Below are positions 1 to 11,349 of a stretch of 64,000 nucleotides of DNA, piece after piece. The stretch covers positions 8,112,375 to 8,176,374 of the forward strand of contig CM020619.1 of NCBI GenBank assembly GCA_009829735.1, written 5' to 3'. The notes under the pieces are model-generated. The model was not told the origin of the DNA. It saw only the letters and a list, made by a program, of their open reading frames with translations, and did no database searches. Origin of the DNA: Pyropia yezoensis. Taxonomy: Eukaryota; Rhodophyta; Bangiophyceae; Bangiales; Bangiaceae. A program made the translations under genes and the position numbers. Numbering within the stretch: the first letter of the stretch is position 1; the number at the start of each line of letters is the position of its first letter.

Positions 1-2245
1 ACTGCAACGCGCGGTGGTCACAGCGGATGAGGAATTTCTCACCCTCCAGGTAGTGACGAAGTGACGTCACCGCCCACACCACTGCGAGTCCTTCCAACTC
101 GGTGACTCCGTAGTTCTTCTCGGCCGAGTTCAGCCCCTTACTAAAGTATCCCACCGGCAAGTACTCCTTGTCCGGCTGCTGCTGAAGCAACACACAACCA
201 AGTTGGTCGTAGCTAGCGTCCACATCCAGGATGTAGTGGCCTCCCAACCTGGGAATAGCCAAGATGGGGGGCTTCAGCAGAAGGTCCCGAAGAGTCTCAA
301 AGGATTCCTGCTCCGCCCGACTTGGGGGAGGCAGGTTCTTCGGTAGCGTTGAGCTCACTAGCTCATTCAACGGCTTCGCCACCTTGGCGAAGCCCTTGGT
401 GAAACGTCGGTACACGTTACACATCCCGAGGAAGCTCCTCATCTGGGTCTGGGTCCGGGGGTACTGAGCCTTACGAATGGCCCTCAAGTTCTTCTCGTTA
501 ACACTGAGACGCCCCGGATGGACAACATGTCCCAAGTACTCCACCTCTTGAGTAAAGAGGTGGCACTTACTCGCCTTCAGTGACACACCGGCGTCAGCAA
601 GTAGCTTGAACACCTGGCCAAGATGGCCAATGTGTTCCTCCGGACTTCGGGAGAACACAATGATATCGTCTAGGTACACAAGACAGAACTGCCACCGTAC
701 TCCGGCCAGAATCATGTCCATAGCGCGCTGGAAAATTGCCGGCGCGTTACACAGACCAAACGGTAGACGCTTGCACTGGTAGGTACCACAGTGACAGGTA
801 AAGGTAGTTTTATGCCTGTCCTTCGGGGCAATGGGAATTTGCCAGTACCCCGCGGTACAGTCCAGGGTAGAGAACATGTTTGCCTCCCCCAGAGAGTCCA
901 GACAGTCATCTATCCTAGGTAGGGGATAACTGTCCTTCACCGTGCTCTCGTTGAGCTTCCGGTAGTCGATACAAAACCGGGGGGTCCCATCAACTTTGGG
1001 GACGATAACTACCGGACTCGCCCACTCGGCGTTGCTGGCCTCGATCACATCGAGGGCCTCCATGCGAGCAACTTGCTCCTTAACGAGGGCCCTTGAACGA
1101 GGTCCTCCCCGATACGGTTGTTGGCGTATAGGGGGTGCACCGGGCTTCAACTCTATCCGGTGTTGGGTGGCTCTCATGAGTCCCAATTGACCATCCCACA
1201 ACTTGTGATATTGGTCCAAGAGGCGTTCAACTTGAACCCTCAACCTGGGGGGGACACCCTCCATGTTCACATGGGGTCGAGGAGAGGCGGCCGACTTGGC
1301 TTGATGCTTCTCCTTTCCGGACTTCGGGTCGCTACTTGCGCCCGCGTTGAGGGTGACCGCTACTACCGGTCCCTCGTGTTGGTCGATATAGCCGAACTTG
1401 GCTCCCAACTTGAAGTACTTGGGCGTCGGGCTCAGGTTCATCACCTGGATCCTCCACGGGACTCCGGCCTTGGAGTCCATCGTGCCAAGGGCAACATGCA
1501 CTTGGTGCTTGCGAGCAAGACGGGGGTGAGGGTGCACCAACCCGTTCCCCGTAAAATCAGTTACAACATCAACGTGCGCCACCGAGTTGGGGGGCAACGT
1601 GACTTTGCGGGCTAAACGCAGGGTAGCAGTAAACCCTTCCCTCACCGAACAAACAGGCTTCGACTGTGAGACTGTCACAGGAGCCACAGACTTTCCCTTA
1701 CCAAGGATGGGGATAGTCTCCCCATTCATCAACTTGACCCAGTACTCAGGGCCACAAATCAAAGGCACTTGTGTAACAACATAAGGGGTACCCAGAAGCA
1801 GGGGTACCGATATATTCTCGCCTACTCCATAGGTCACGTCGACCTCATGGGTCCCCAACCTAGTTGGTAGGGTCACGGCACCAAAGATGGGAAGTACCCC
1901 ACCATTGATGTCAATTATATGGTCAGCTTTGGACCTCCAGCGTTGGAGCTTCACCACCTTTGGTAATAGCGACTTGCGTATCAAGGAGGCTCCTGACCCG
2001 GTATTAAGTACGATACGGGTACAGCATGCACGGCCGGGGGCAAGTTGCACCCGTCCAGCCACCTGGAAGTTCTCACCCGTCAGCACCGCGATGACCCGAC
2101 GTGGGTTTACGTTCTTGGGGAGTCCTACCCGAGGTGGGCGGACTCCCTTAGGTCGCCGCAGTATCAGGCACGGTTGGTTCGTCCTCCTGGCCCACTTGGC
2201 CGAGGCTGCCGTTGTGAGCTTCGGACGACCAGCCCCAACGGTCAT
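1..2245 (-). CDS. pol: Gypsy Pol polyprotein, family A copy A0, 3'-truncated by window
   Basis: About 748 codons of Pol are present: aspartic protease (DTGSGAS type), reverse transcriptase with its YLDD box (minus strand near 670-680), and the start of RNase H, cut just after the RCDH motif. No stop is evident up to the edge. The ATG at 2245 overlaps the gag stop as ATGA, and the frame also stays open back through the slippery heptamer at 2248-2254. Compared with copy A1, the RT motif LDCNAGY reads LDCTAGY and WRIP reads WQIP. The Asn to Thr change is in a conserved RT stretch and could impair this copy. Integrase and chromodomain lie outside the window. Confidence 0.9.
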   Translation of the reverse strand, partial: MTVGAGRPKLTTAASAKWARRTNQPCLILRRPKGVRPPRVGLPKNVNPRRVIAVLTGENFQVAGRVQLAPGRACCTRIVLNTGSGASLIRKSLLPKVVKLQRWRSKADHIIDINGGVLPIFGAVTLPTRLGTHEVDVTYGVGENISVPLLLGTPYVVTQVPLICGPEYWVKLMNGETIPILGKGKSVAPVTVSQSKPVCSVREGFTATLRLARKVTLPPNSVAHVDVVTDFTGNGLVHPHPRLARKHQVHVALGTMDSKAGVPWRIQVMNLSPTPKYFKLGAKFGYIDQHEGPVVAVTLNAGASSDPKSGKEKHQAKSAASPRPHVNMEGVPPRLRVQVERLLDQYHKLWDGQLGLMRATQHRIELKPGAPPIRQQPYRGGPRSRALVKEQVARMEALDVIEASNAEWASPVVIVPKVDGTPRFCIDYRKLNESTVKDSYPLPRIDDCLDSLGEANMFSTLDCTAGYWQIPIAPKDRHKTTFTCHCGTYQCKRLPFGLCNAPAIFQRAMDMILAGVRWQFCLVYLDDIIVFSRSPEEHIGHLGQVFKLLADAGVSLKASKCHLFTQEVEYLGHVVHPGRLSVNEKNLRAIRKAQYPRTQTQMRSFLGMCNVYRRFTKGFAKVAKPLNELVSSTLPKNLPPPSRAEQESFETLRDLLLKPPILAIPRLGGHYILDVDASYDQLGCVLLQQQPDKEYLPVGYFSKGLNSAEKNYGVTELEGLAVVWAVTSLRHYLEGEKFLIRCDHRALQ

Positions 2246-2254
2246 TCGTTTCCC
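2209..2254 (-). promoter_or_regulatory. Predicted -1 frameshift signal, copy A0
   Basis: Slippery heptamer G-GGA-AAC lies at 2248-2254 in the gag frame, six bases before a hairpin at 2209-2241 (CCGTTGGGGCT paired with AGCTC-A-CAACGG). A slip of -1 enters the pol frame exactly. Relative to copy A1 one stem base is changed, turning an A-U pair into a G-U pair, so the stem is kept. Confidence 0.7.
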
Positions 2255-4188
2255 GCCGACTTGGCGTCCGAATCTGAGGGCGGGGAGGAAGACGACGAGT
2301 CCGAGGACGACGTGTCCGCCTCCTCCGCCGAGGGTGTGGCGACCGCGACGACCGGTCGAGACCCACCCTCGCGGCGTGAACGTACTTCGTTCGTAGCCGA
2401 CTTCTTACTCGCATTCCTAACAAGTTGTTGGATGCGTTTACTCAACTTGGGGCAATCATATGCCCAGTGTCCATCGGAGTTGCAGTTCCAACACCGATTG
2501 TCTGTTCCGGGAGGGGTCTTCCCGACTGGGGAAGACGAAGAGGTACCCTGGGAAGTTCCCACGGAAGCTACCACCCTCTCCTTGCGGATTCGGCGTGCCT
2601 CTCTCAACTCTCTGGCTCGGCGCGCCTCCTCCCGTTCCTTGGCCAACTCGGCTTGACGCTTCTGGCGTTGTTCCTCCCGCAACTTGCGGTAGGCCTCGCC
2701 TCTGCGGTAGGCGAACCTAGCCAACTCGGCCAGGGTCGCCCGGGCAGTGTTATGCTCCCGGGTCTCCATCCGGACTGACCAATGGAGTCCCTCCACAAAC
2801 CGACTCTTCACCACAGCTTGTGGATGAAGAAACCCACAAAGATTGTTGAGCTTACGGACTCGCTCCGCAAAGGACAACTCGTCCTCCGCCTCTTCCTGAT
2901 GGGCTTGCGTAAACTCCTCGGCTTGAGAAGCCAACGCTGCCTCATCAACCATGGCTCTCAACAACCAGTTGACGAGCTCCAAATAGGACGTCACCTCCCC
3001 AGCGCCTCCACTTAAGGAGCTGGGCATGACGGACATAAGTTCTGTCCGTAGGTCGCCCTTTGTAAACTCCTGTAGCATGTAAAAAGCCATGCCTTCACTT
3101 ATGGCATTGTCGTCACAGGCTTTTGTGAAACGACGTAGGAACTCAAAGACACGGAGGGGGGGAGTTCCGTCCCACTCCGCTTTGTGCCCAAAAGAATGAA
3201 GTGCATTCTTCTTGGCACGGCCCATGGCTCGGGCCTGGTCAGGACCATACGCCACCGACTTGTTGTGGAGGGCGTAGGTCTCACAGTCAAAGATCCTCTG
3301 GTAGACCGGGTTGGCTACCTGGATCTTGGGCGGCACCTCACGTTGAGGGAACAGCCGCTGTGGCACTGGGGTAAGTTCACTCTCAGTGCCTGTAGTCCGG
3401 CGCGGCGCGCTTGGTGTGGCTGCCGGCGTTTCCGGGGGGAACTCCCCCGTGAAGGGCGTACGCCCCACCGAGTATGGTGTGGCTCCCTCGTTGGGAGTCA
3501 CAGGTGTCGCCCCCAGTTCGGGGCGACCAGAGATAGGTGTAAGGGGGGATTCCCCCTGCGCCTGCGGGCTCGAAAGCCCCAATCCGGTTTGGACATTAAG
3601 GCCATCTGGCAAACTCGCCACAATCTGATTCAGAATAGTATTCGTCATCGTGACCACCAGGTCCGGCAAAGTCTGCCGCAACACATTGGTCGCCTCCCGA
3701 CGGACAGTTTCCGCGAGGAGTGGATTGACGACTCCAGTTGAGTCTCGGTCCGCCTCCGGGAGTCCACCTGAGGGGTAACCACATTCCTCAGGGGTCTCAA
3801 CCGGGGGCATGGGCGCGAGCCCATCGCCGACCAACGGAGGTCCGCCGTCCTCCGAAAGCCTAGTTGGCGACGGCTCCAAGCCAAAGTTGGCTCCAACCCG
3901 ACTGGAACCCGCGGGGACAGTCCTGACCCCTTGGGACGTTCCCGTTGAGTATACCACACGGTGGCCAGACTTCGGCCCACCCACATCAGAAGTGTCACCC
4001 GAGTGAACTCCCGACTGAGTCGGGGTGGCCTGTTGCCCGCCCGTACTTCCAGTCCTGCTGGCTTGAGGGACCTCTAGTCCCTCTGCGACCCCAGGTAAAC
4101 CCACCTGTGTCTCACCAGTATTCAAAGGCACTGAAGTACGTGCGTCACCCGTGTACTCCCCGGACGACGGGGGGTCCGAGCTAGCCAT
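2242..4188 (-). CDS. gag: Gypsy Gag protein, family A copy A0
   Basis: Gag is the structural protein of the retrotransposon particle. The 648-residue frame starts at the ATG at 4188 (a GTG lies 8 codons upstream) and ends in TGA at 2242. It has a Pro/Gly/Thr-rich N-terminal half and a capsid-like region (motifs FLRRFTKACDDNA and NWLLRAMVDEA) that matches Gag of family B. A basic, Glu/Arg-rich segment then leads to a CCHC zinc knuckle (CWNCNSDGHWAYDC) and a Ser/Asp-rich tail. The last codons GCG-GGA-AAC-GAA-TGA contain the heptamer GGGAAAC. Protein and length match copy A1. Confidence 0.93.
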   Translation of the reverse strand: MASSDPPSSGEYTGDARTSVPLNTGETQVGLPGVAEGLEVPQASRTGSTGGQQATPTQSGVHSGDTSDVGGPKSGHRVVYSTGTSQGVRTVPAGSSRVGANFGLEPSPTRLSEDGGPPLVGDGLAPMPPVETPEECGYPSGGLPEADRDSTGVVNPLLAETVRREATNVLRQTLPDLVVTMTNTILNQIVASLPDGLNVQTGLGLSSPQAQGESPLTPISGRPELGATPVTPNEGATPYSVGRTPFTGEFPPETPAATPSAPRRTTGTESELTPVPQRLFPQREVPPKIQVANPVYQRIFDCETYALHNKSVAYGPDQARAMGRAKKNALHSFGHKAEWDGTPPLRVFEFLRRFTKACDDNAISEGMAFYMLQEFTKGDLRTELMSVMPSSLSGGAGEVTSYLELVNWLLRAMVDEAALASQAEEFTQAHQEEAEDELSFAERVRKLNNLCGFLHPQAVVKSRFVEGLHWSVRMETREHNTARATLAELARFAYRRGEAYRKLREEQRQKRQAELAKEREEARRARELREARRIRKERVVASVGTSQGTSSSSPVGKTPPGTDNRCWNCNSDGHWAYDCPKLSKRIQQLVRNASKKSATNEVRSRREGGSRPVVAVATPSAEEADTSSSDSSSSSPPSDSDAKSAGNE

Positions 4189-4287
4189 GTTGGCTGACGA
4201 TCCGTATGACACGGTCCAAGTCCACCGTTCCTCTGAGACAGAGGGCCCCTTACACCCGGGTGCACCCGGAGGTAAAGTTTATCTCTG

Positions 4288-4305
4288 TCCCCTGCTGCTC
4301 CACCA
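4288..4305 (-). other. Primer-binding site, copy A0
   Basis: On the minus strand, TGGTGGAGCAGCAGGGGA begins two bases after the 5' LTR. TGG complements a tRNA CCA end. The implied tRNA would have acceptor strand GGAGCAG; I cannot name it. The same 18 bases occur in family B. Confidence 0.8.
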
Positions 4306-4307
4306 AA

Positions 4308-4776
4308 TGTGGCAAAAACCATTTGCACACACGGCACCCAAGTTGGGGCGGTGTACAAGGGCTGCCTCCCGTGTCGGGGGAACCGGAAGAAGTGCAAGTC
4401 GCACACACTCTGTCCCTGTTGTGGGGCAAACCCCCCACGGACAAACAAGAGGATGGTGTGTGGTCCAACAGTTTCTTGGTCGGGACGGGGACGCAGGGCC
4501 AAGCCCCGCTGTCCCTCCCCTTATCCCCCCAGGGTCCACTCAGAATCTCGCCACTCAGAATCTCCCACCCCAGCACCTGCCCACCGGGCGACACGAAAAT
4601 TCAAGACGATAAATGCAGAAAACCCTCAAATCCAAGTTGGATTTACTACTAAGCTAACTATCCCAAACTTAGGGAATATGGACCCAAATGCAGGGGGAGG
4701 AACGGATCAGGCTAGTGGCCTGCCGCCCCTTGCATGGCACGTGTTGCCCCCCTACCTGGGGGTCAATACTGCCACA
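4308..4776 (-). repeat. 5' LTR of family A copy A0
   Basis: The LTR is 469 bp with TGTGGCA...TGCCACA terminal inverted repeats. It is nearly identical to the LTRs at 49446-49914 and 58355-58823 and to the solo LTR at 10886-11349. Confidence 0.95.
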
Positions 4777-7700
4777 GAAAGTGCTCTCGGACATGCGCAT
4801 AGCGCGTGAAAAGAGGGCGCCGTAGCGAGCCCGAACGTGGGAAAAAGGAAAAGGAGCAGAAGTGTATTGAAAGGGGTACGAGAGAATTCCACGGCGGGCA
4901 TGTAGGGCGCCAGCTGCAGAAGTCACAAACGCGCCCGCACGCCAGATACGAGTGGGCTCCATGATGCTGTTTGTCGCGCCGTGGACGGTGGATGATCTCC
5001 GGTGGCATCTGACTTGGGCAGGGCTGCCAAACACCCCGCTCTTCTTCTGGTCACACTCATTTGTGTGTGCCAATCTTACGGAATATTGAGAATGTGCACA
5101 AGATGTATGTACTTGGTATACCGTATACAGCGGCCCTGTCCAGTTTCTTTCGAAGCTTTTATACCGTTTATACCGTCATAACACGTGACGGTACGCGTAC
5201 TGCGAACGGGCATGAGCAGTTCACGACGGCGGCGACGAGGCACAACTGCGGCACTGCCACCACTGAGCAGGTGGTGCAAGCCGCCGCGTTGGTACCGCTC
5301 GTGCGACTGGTCGGGGGAGTCGGCTCATGAGCGGGCTGCACTGCCGGCATGCCGGACCGTACATATAGGGCGTCCCGTATAAAGTGGACGTGCTCGTGTC
5401 GTGATCATGTCAAATATTGGCCACCGGACCGATCGAATGTACACTGCACGACCCGTGCACGTCCACTTTTTACGGGACGGGCTCGCCACGTGGTGTGTAC
5501 ATGGCTGTCGCCATCGGTGTGGCGTCCTGCGAGAAGCGGAGCTGCGCAGACCTGTCAATAGAGTCCATGGGGGTTGCATGAAAAGGACAGGTCATAGTTG
5601 CACTGACGGGGGGGAGAGGGGGGACGGGGGTACAAGTGCAAGGAGCCTAGGAGGTTAAGTCTGCAAGAGGCAGACACAGTGGGTGGTAGGGTGGCAATGT
5701 GGCGAGCGGCATGTGAGATGATGGGGCGGCAGTTGCTGGACGACTGGCGAGTCAGAAGCCCTCTTATGGGCAACCTCAGCCGGCTGTACGCACTCGCTGG
5801 TCCCTCTCAGTTGGAGCCGCGTGGGTCGGCGCGTTGCGCATTCGCCACCATGCGCCATTACACACACCCGATCCACGGTGGCTGTGCTTGCCGAAGCCCA
5901 TTGCAGTGCGAACGTACCAGAGCCGCCATCCGCCATCGATTCCAGCTCTGGCGGGGTCGCATACTCAGAGAAGCCCGGAACGCGAGGTGTTTGACGCTCC
6001 TGCCAGCGTCGACCGCACCCGAGCCGTCAGAGTGATCTCCGGCGACGTTCGTTGCCGCAGAGAACAGCTCCTTGCCGCCACAGCCCGCAGGCATCCGAGG
6101 TGCAAGGAGACGGGCCAGGGCGGCGGCGCCTGCGTCGCGGCCAAAGGTTTGCGTGCAACAGTGGGGGGTACGGGAGAGTGTGACAAGCACCAAAATCCGG
6201 TGGACGTGCGTGGAGACGGCGGGTGGAAAGGACTGTCGCGCAGATATTTACTCGTAAATCTTAACAAGGTGTGTCGCCCAAGTCTATATCTCCCCGCATC
6301 AGCCCATCTGATTGGGTGACCTGCAGAGTAAGTGATGTGCAAGGGCTCAATCTTCGGCCCTTTTCTTGAGGGATTACTGTCGATTTCACACGATTGCCTT
6401 GTAGACGATGCTATTCATCACAACCTTCCGCAGTCTACCAAGGCCTTGAGAGACGACACAGTGCACCGACGCCCGCGGCCCGCCGGCATGGCGGCGGACC
6501 CGGAGGGTAAGTCCGACACCTGTGGCTGCTACAGCCAACCGACCCGGCTGTTTGAGTGCCACACTGCCACGGCCACCGCGACGAGGCAGCCCATGACCGG
6601 ATGGGACTTGGCTCGAGTGCTGCCGTGTCCGTCGGGGGGCGGCACGATGTCGCCATCGTCTGGCTTTGTTAAGAGGCTGCATGGCGCTGCTTCCTGCCCA
6701 TTTGCGTGCAGCTGCGGCGGCGGCGGATGCGGCCGTGGCGGAAGTTTCCTCCACGGTCCGCGCTGGAGCGGGGTGGCCGGAGCTACGGCAAGGACGACGA
6801 CGATCCTGTGGTTAGCCGAACGGCCGCTGCGAGGACTGCGGCGCCACCGCGGCATTGGCCATGGGGAGGTGCCACTGTTGCTCCATCGCCTGGCTTTTAA
6901 AACAATGTAGGACGGCCTGCCAGCGACGTGTACTGCCTGCTTGGCTTCTTGGCGTGCAGGCGGTGGGTGTGGCGGCATTGGCTTGCGGGTGCTGAGTGTG
7001 GTGGCGCTGGCGTGCTGGTGCTCGGAGTGGTGGCATTGTCAGCAGCTGCCCGCAAAGGCCACACGGGATGGCGGTCGCGGCAGCTGCGACTTCGACAGCG
7101 ACGATAAAGTTGGCCACAACGGGTTGGCAACCGGCTGCCGCCCGGGCTATGGCGAGACTGCTATCGTGGCCTCTGCATAGGCGGCCTTTGCGTACACGAC
7201 TCTGTGTCCGGGTGTGCGGAGCGAGCGCCGCGGCAGTGCGGGGCGAAGATGTGCTCGCCGTGGTGAGGCACCTGTAGAAGTGATGGTCCAGGCGACTGCG
7301 GCGGCTTCAACGGCGCACTTGATTGCATTGTATGGGACTCTCCCTTGCGCCGTCCCGACAGCGGGTGTTCATGCACGACGACAACGGCGAGGTCGTGCGG
7401 GACCGGTTGTCAGTCGGCCACCGCCCGGAATGTGGCGCCCGGCATGTGGCGCTACTGCGGCTGCTGATTTTGCACGCGGCGTTTGTGGCGGTCCTGGTGG
7501 CGGCGGTGCAAGCGGCTGCGCTGGCCGCATGCTGGCATCATCTGGCGCCCTCCGTGGCGTTGTCCCACCAGGTCCTGGCGTTGGGTCCAACCGGCTTCTG
7601 CGTGTCTGTCTTTTTGGCTGTGGCGGCAGTGGCGGCGGCTGACAAGCGCCGCCCCGTCAGCCGCTGCTGGTGGACAGTAGCAACAGTGTGGTGGCGCAGC

Positions 7701-8468
7701 AGGGGTTGCCAGTCGGCGGCCGCCCCGGTTGTGGCGCTACCGCTTCTGCGCCGTTGGCGTGCGTCGCTCGTCCACCTACGAGGCAACACCTTGTGGTGCG
7801 ACCCGGGAGTTGCGGCCGTGGGTGGAAAAGGCCTGCCGGCGAGAGGGTTTGGATGCGGTGGCTGTACTGGTGGCGGCGGGGAGGGCTGCGATGGCCTTAA
7901 GCGTGCATCGTCTGAGGTTCTCTCCTTGGTCGTATCGCGAGCGATTGGTGTTGTGCACAATCGGTGTGTGACGCCGGCGGCTGTTGGTGTGGAGGCGGCA
8001 GCGTCGGACTGAGAGGACCGCGTTGTAAGCATGATCGGCGCTGCAGCGCCGAGAACGGCGACCACGCGGCGGCATATGACGCTGTTCTGCGTCTGTGGGG
8101 TTGTTGGCCGTCGGCATTGTGGGGCTGATGTCTCCATCGTCTGTACTCTACCAGTGCGCCGCGAGCTCAAGCGGCGGTGGCTGCAGGGCATCGCGCAGCG
8201 GGGGTGTATTGGGCTGCAGGAGTTGCCCAATCACACCGCGCATGGCGGCAGCGTCCACCGTGGTCCGTCCGTCGGGCTCTCTTGATGCGATTGCCACGGA
8301 TGGAGCTTTTGAACCTACGGGTTCATAACCGGGATCGGCGGCTTGGTGTTGAACGTGCCCTGCCAGCAACGGCGCACTCAACCCCACCTCGTACTGCTAC
8401 CCATCTCTTCGCACTTTGCTCCCCAATATCACGCTCACGCCCTCACTGCGCGGCCCGCACCGCTTGCC
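4777..8468. other. Non-coding, GC-rich spacer with degenerate repeats
   Basis: I find no convincing gene in these 3.7 kb. The MITE-like inverted repeat at 5371-5479 is the clearest structure. From about 6400 to 8330 loosely repeated modules recur, such as the core CCATCGTCTG near 6650 and 8130 and GGCGGCCGCC...TTGTGGCGCT near 7700. They look like a decayed satellite. The many open frames here are GC-driven and mutually overlapping. Confidence 0.6.
5371..5479. repeat. MITE-like inverted repeat
   Basis: Two arms of about 33 bp (5371-5403 and 5446-5479) are inverted repeats with roughly three mismatches, starting CGTCCCGTATAAAGTGGACG. The 42-bp centre contains no coding sequence. The arm resembles Tc1/mariner-type termini, but I cannot see a clean TA duplication. 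It could be a foldback element. Confidence 0.55.
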
Positions 8469-10107
8469 ATGTCGTCCGCGACCCTTGATGGCTCCATCGC
8501 CAAGCACGTCCATAAGTGCTCCTTCTGCTGCCGCTCATTTTCTGGGGCGGCCAGCAGGCAGCGGCACATGAACACGGCGCACGTGCGTGAGCAGCTACTA
8601 ATGCTGCCGCCTACCGACACGGACGCAGAGGAGGAAAGCCCTGTTGGTGGGTCGAGCGAATCCACTGGCGGTGCGCTTCGCGACTCGTTGGGGGGCGGCA
8701 GCGCGGGTGTTGTGGAAGACATCCAGCCAACCGACACGGCGGCGGAGGGCCGTGTAGCTGAAGCCGCCCGCGCTGTTGCCGCGGCGGTTTCCTTCGTGAA
8801 TGAGAGCGCCGAGGAGACGAACATTCGTTCCTGCAACGACGGCGCGGCTAGGGGCACTCTGGCAGGGCTGCGCCTGCCCATGGGTGCTGTGCGGCATGTG
8901 TTTTCTTCCAGCATCGCCGCACGTGTTCGAGACGACTACGAGAAGATGTCTGAAGCGTCTCTTTCGGTGCCGGTGGCCAGTCCGTCGCAGGCCCTGGTCC
9001 CCAGCAAGCTCACCGGCGCTGGGATGCGGAAGGTTCTTGAGTTCACGGTGTCGGCGGGAGGGTGTGGCCTTTCTCTTGCTGACCAGCACTCCCTGGCAGA
9101 GACGCTCTACGCGGTGGAGGCCCAGTTAGACTACTCGGCTGGCGACCATGACGTCTTCAAGGCCCTTATTCTCACCCCGGCGTCGTCTGCGTCTGGAACC
9201 CGCACGGAGCAGAACCAAGTACTTGCCCGGCTGGGGTGGATGGAGGTCCCCATCGTCATCAACGACCAGGTGCGCATCATCTACTACCGTGACCTCCTAA
9301 AGGTGGGCGTGGACGCAGTGCAGTCGGCAGCAAACGTGGACCTGCTTGGCGGAGAGCTGTACGATGCCGCCGACGGCTCTCGGCGCCACTCATGCTTCCT
9401 GGACTCGGACCTGTTCAACAGGGAAGTATCCTCTGTCCAGAGTCTTCACGGTCCGGAAGCTTGCCCTCTTGTTCCTAACCGCTGACATCCCGCGGGCTGT
9501 GCTGCGCATGAGCACCCCTGGTGTTTGGGTGGCGGTGGGGGACGTCCTTGGTCTGCCCGGTATGAAGGGTCTGGCCGATCTGCTCGAGGTTGACACGGCG
9601 ACCACCATCACGGTGGCCAAGACCCTCGCCTTTGCGCAAAAGTTTGAGTGGGACGCGTCTCGTGACGCGCAATATTTGCGCGCCACGCCCTCTTTCAAGG
9701 GACGCCCGTTGTACGACCACCCCCGGTACTTAAACGACTGCGGTGCGGTGTGCTGGGGACAGCCGCGTTTGGTGCTGCGCCGCGTTGCGGACACCACACG
9801 CCATTGCGTTGTGGTTTGGCGCATGCGTCGGGTGGAGGCCCGCCGAGGTTGCGTCCTCACGGCGCACGGGTGCCGACGGCTGGCGTGGAATGTACTAGAC
9901 TCGGACACCACGTGGCCAGCTATCGACATCGTCGATGTTGACAAAGTTCTGCGCCTAGAGCATGTGCTGCCGGACTGGCAGGACTTGGCGGACCGGGCGG
10001 GCATCGACGCCATGTTGCCTTCAGAGCACACGACCTCGCAAGAGCGACGCCAGCAGCGGCTTTTCGTGAACGAATTCTACCCGTGGACGTCGCGGGCCCA
10101 GTCTTGA
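8469..10107 (+). pseudogene. Plavaka-like transposase with C2H2 finger, copy A (internally deleted)
   Basis: A 339-codon frame (8469-9485) opens with a C2H2 finger (C-SF-C, 12 residues, H-MNTA-H) and matches the N-terminal part of copies B and C (for example GWMEVPIVINDQ, DSDLFNRE). The 3' part (about 9480-10107) is in another frame and matches the C-terminal ends of copies B and C, finishing FVNEFYPWTSRAQS. The middle (about 600 residues in copy B, with the YPI...GYIPHIP and DLLHVWKLG motifs) is missing, so this is an internal-deletion derivative with a frameshift at about 9470-9490. Start chosen at the ATG preceding the finger. The class is inferred from the other copies. Confidence 0.7.
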
Positions 10108-10885
10108 GCGGGTGCCTGGTAGTCAACGGTACCGGCGGCGTGATGAACCATTGCGACACAGTCGGCGCGCTTACCAGCGTTGCGGTGCGCGATTGGCGCG
10201 GAAGCTATTCGCTTGGGTTGCGTACTTTGAAGGCGCGTGTTGCCTGCGCTGGTGGTCTGGTCAACCGCGACGGCAATTGCGCTGAGTGGTTCCCCGCGTT
10301 GTCTCTGATGTTTTCTTCAGAATTTTCACCTTCTTCGAAGGCGTGGTCGAGATGGTCGTAGAGATGTGTGAATTTGTGTTTGTGGGTAGGAGGCGGTGCT
10401 GAGTGAGTCACAGCATCGTGCCACCTCCAGACGGCAACGCTTAAGTACCATCCTGTAGTGCACACCTTCCCGACACGCCCTGGCCCGCGTCCACACACGT
10501 CAAAGAGCATCCACACACGTCAAAGAGCCTGAAGAGCATTCAGGGGAATTCAAGGGCGTCGCACCTCTCTGCTAACGGCCACACCCCGGCTCTGGCTCAC
10601 ACCAATCGAGCAGGGTCCCGCCCGCTGCTACCAGTCCTGGCGACCCCGCCCGCCACCCGCTGGTCCCGTCACCCGCTGGTCATTGGCACGCCCGTGGTGC
10701 AACCGTGTGCATTCCTGCAGCCCTCTTGGAGGCTGCAGGGGGGCCTCCAGGGTTGTACAGACGTTCCACCTCCTCAGTTGTGCCTTGGGTTGAGACTTCA
10801 CCTCCGCGCTACCACCTACGACGGCGGCGCCGGCCGTGCTGCCGGCGCAGACGCTAAGCCACCCACCGCAGCGGACGAAGCGGCT
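10108..10885. other. Non-coding spacer
   Basis: No gene seen. A short direct repeat ATCCACACACGTCAAAGAGC occurs near 10490-10530. The last bases, CGGCT at 10881-10885, are the target duplication of the solo LTR. Confidence 0.6.
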
Positions 10886-11349
10886 TGTGGCAAAAACCAC
10901 TCGCACACGCGGCACCCAAGTTCAGGCGGTGCGCAAGGGCTGCCTCCCATGTCGGGGGAACCGGAAGAAGTGCAAGTCGCACACACTCTGTCCCTGTTGT
11001 GGGGCAATCCCCCCACTGACAATCACGAAGATAGTGTGTCCGCCAACAGTTTCTTGGTCGGGACGGGGAAGCGAGGCCAAACCCCGCTGTCCCTCCCCTT
11101 ATCCCCCGCAGGGTCCCCTCAAAATCTCGCCACTCAGAATCTCCCACCCCTGCCCACCGGGTCACACGAAAATTCAAGACGATAAAATGCAGAAAACCCT
11201 CAAATCCACGTTGGATTTACTACTAAGCTAACTATCCCAAACTTAGGGAATATGGACCCAAATGCAGGGGGAGGAACGGGTCAGGCTAGTGGCCTGCCGC
11301 CCCTTGCATGGCCGTGCTGCCCCCCTACCTTGGAGTCAATACTGCCACG
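10886..11349 (-). repeat. Solo LTR of Gypsy family A
   Basis: This LTR aligns along its whole length with the 469-bp family A LTRs but is more diverged and 464 bp long. It is flanked by perfect 5-bp direct repeats CGGCT (10881-10885 and 11350-11354). The terminal CA has become CG. No internal sequence adjoins it. This is the expected product of LTR-LTR recombination, and it fixes the target duplication of the family at 5 bp. Confidence 0.93.

Larger units (their letters stand above)
1..4776 (-). mobile_element. Ty3/Gypsy chromovirus, family A copy A0 (left part outside window)
   Basis: This is the 5' half of an LTR retrotransposon read on the minus strand: 5' LTR (4308-4776), primer-binding site, gag, then pol cut by the window edge. 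It is collinear with the full-length copy at 49446-58823 at a constant offset of 54047 bases, with scattered substitutions and no net indel, so the two are recent relatives. The flank after the LTR starts GAAAG. The other end lies outside, so the target duplication cannot be tested. Confidence 0.93.

Noticed and set aside
2045..2656. A 203-codon plus-strand frame opposite gag, present in both family A copies (also 56092-56703)
   Set aside because: Preservation in both copies follows from their near identity, and it overlaps the zinc-knuckle region of gag in antisense. No independent evidence.
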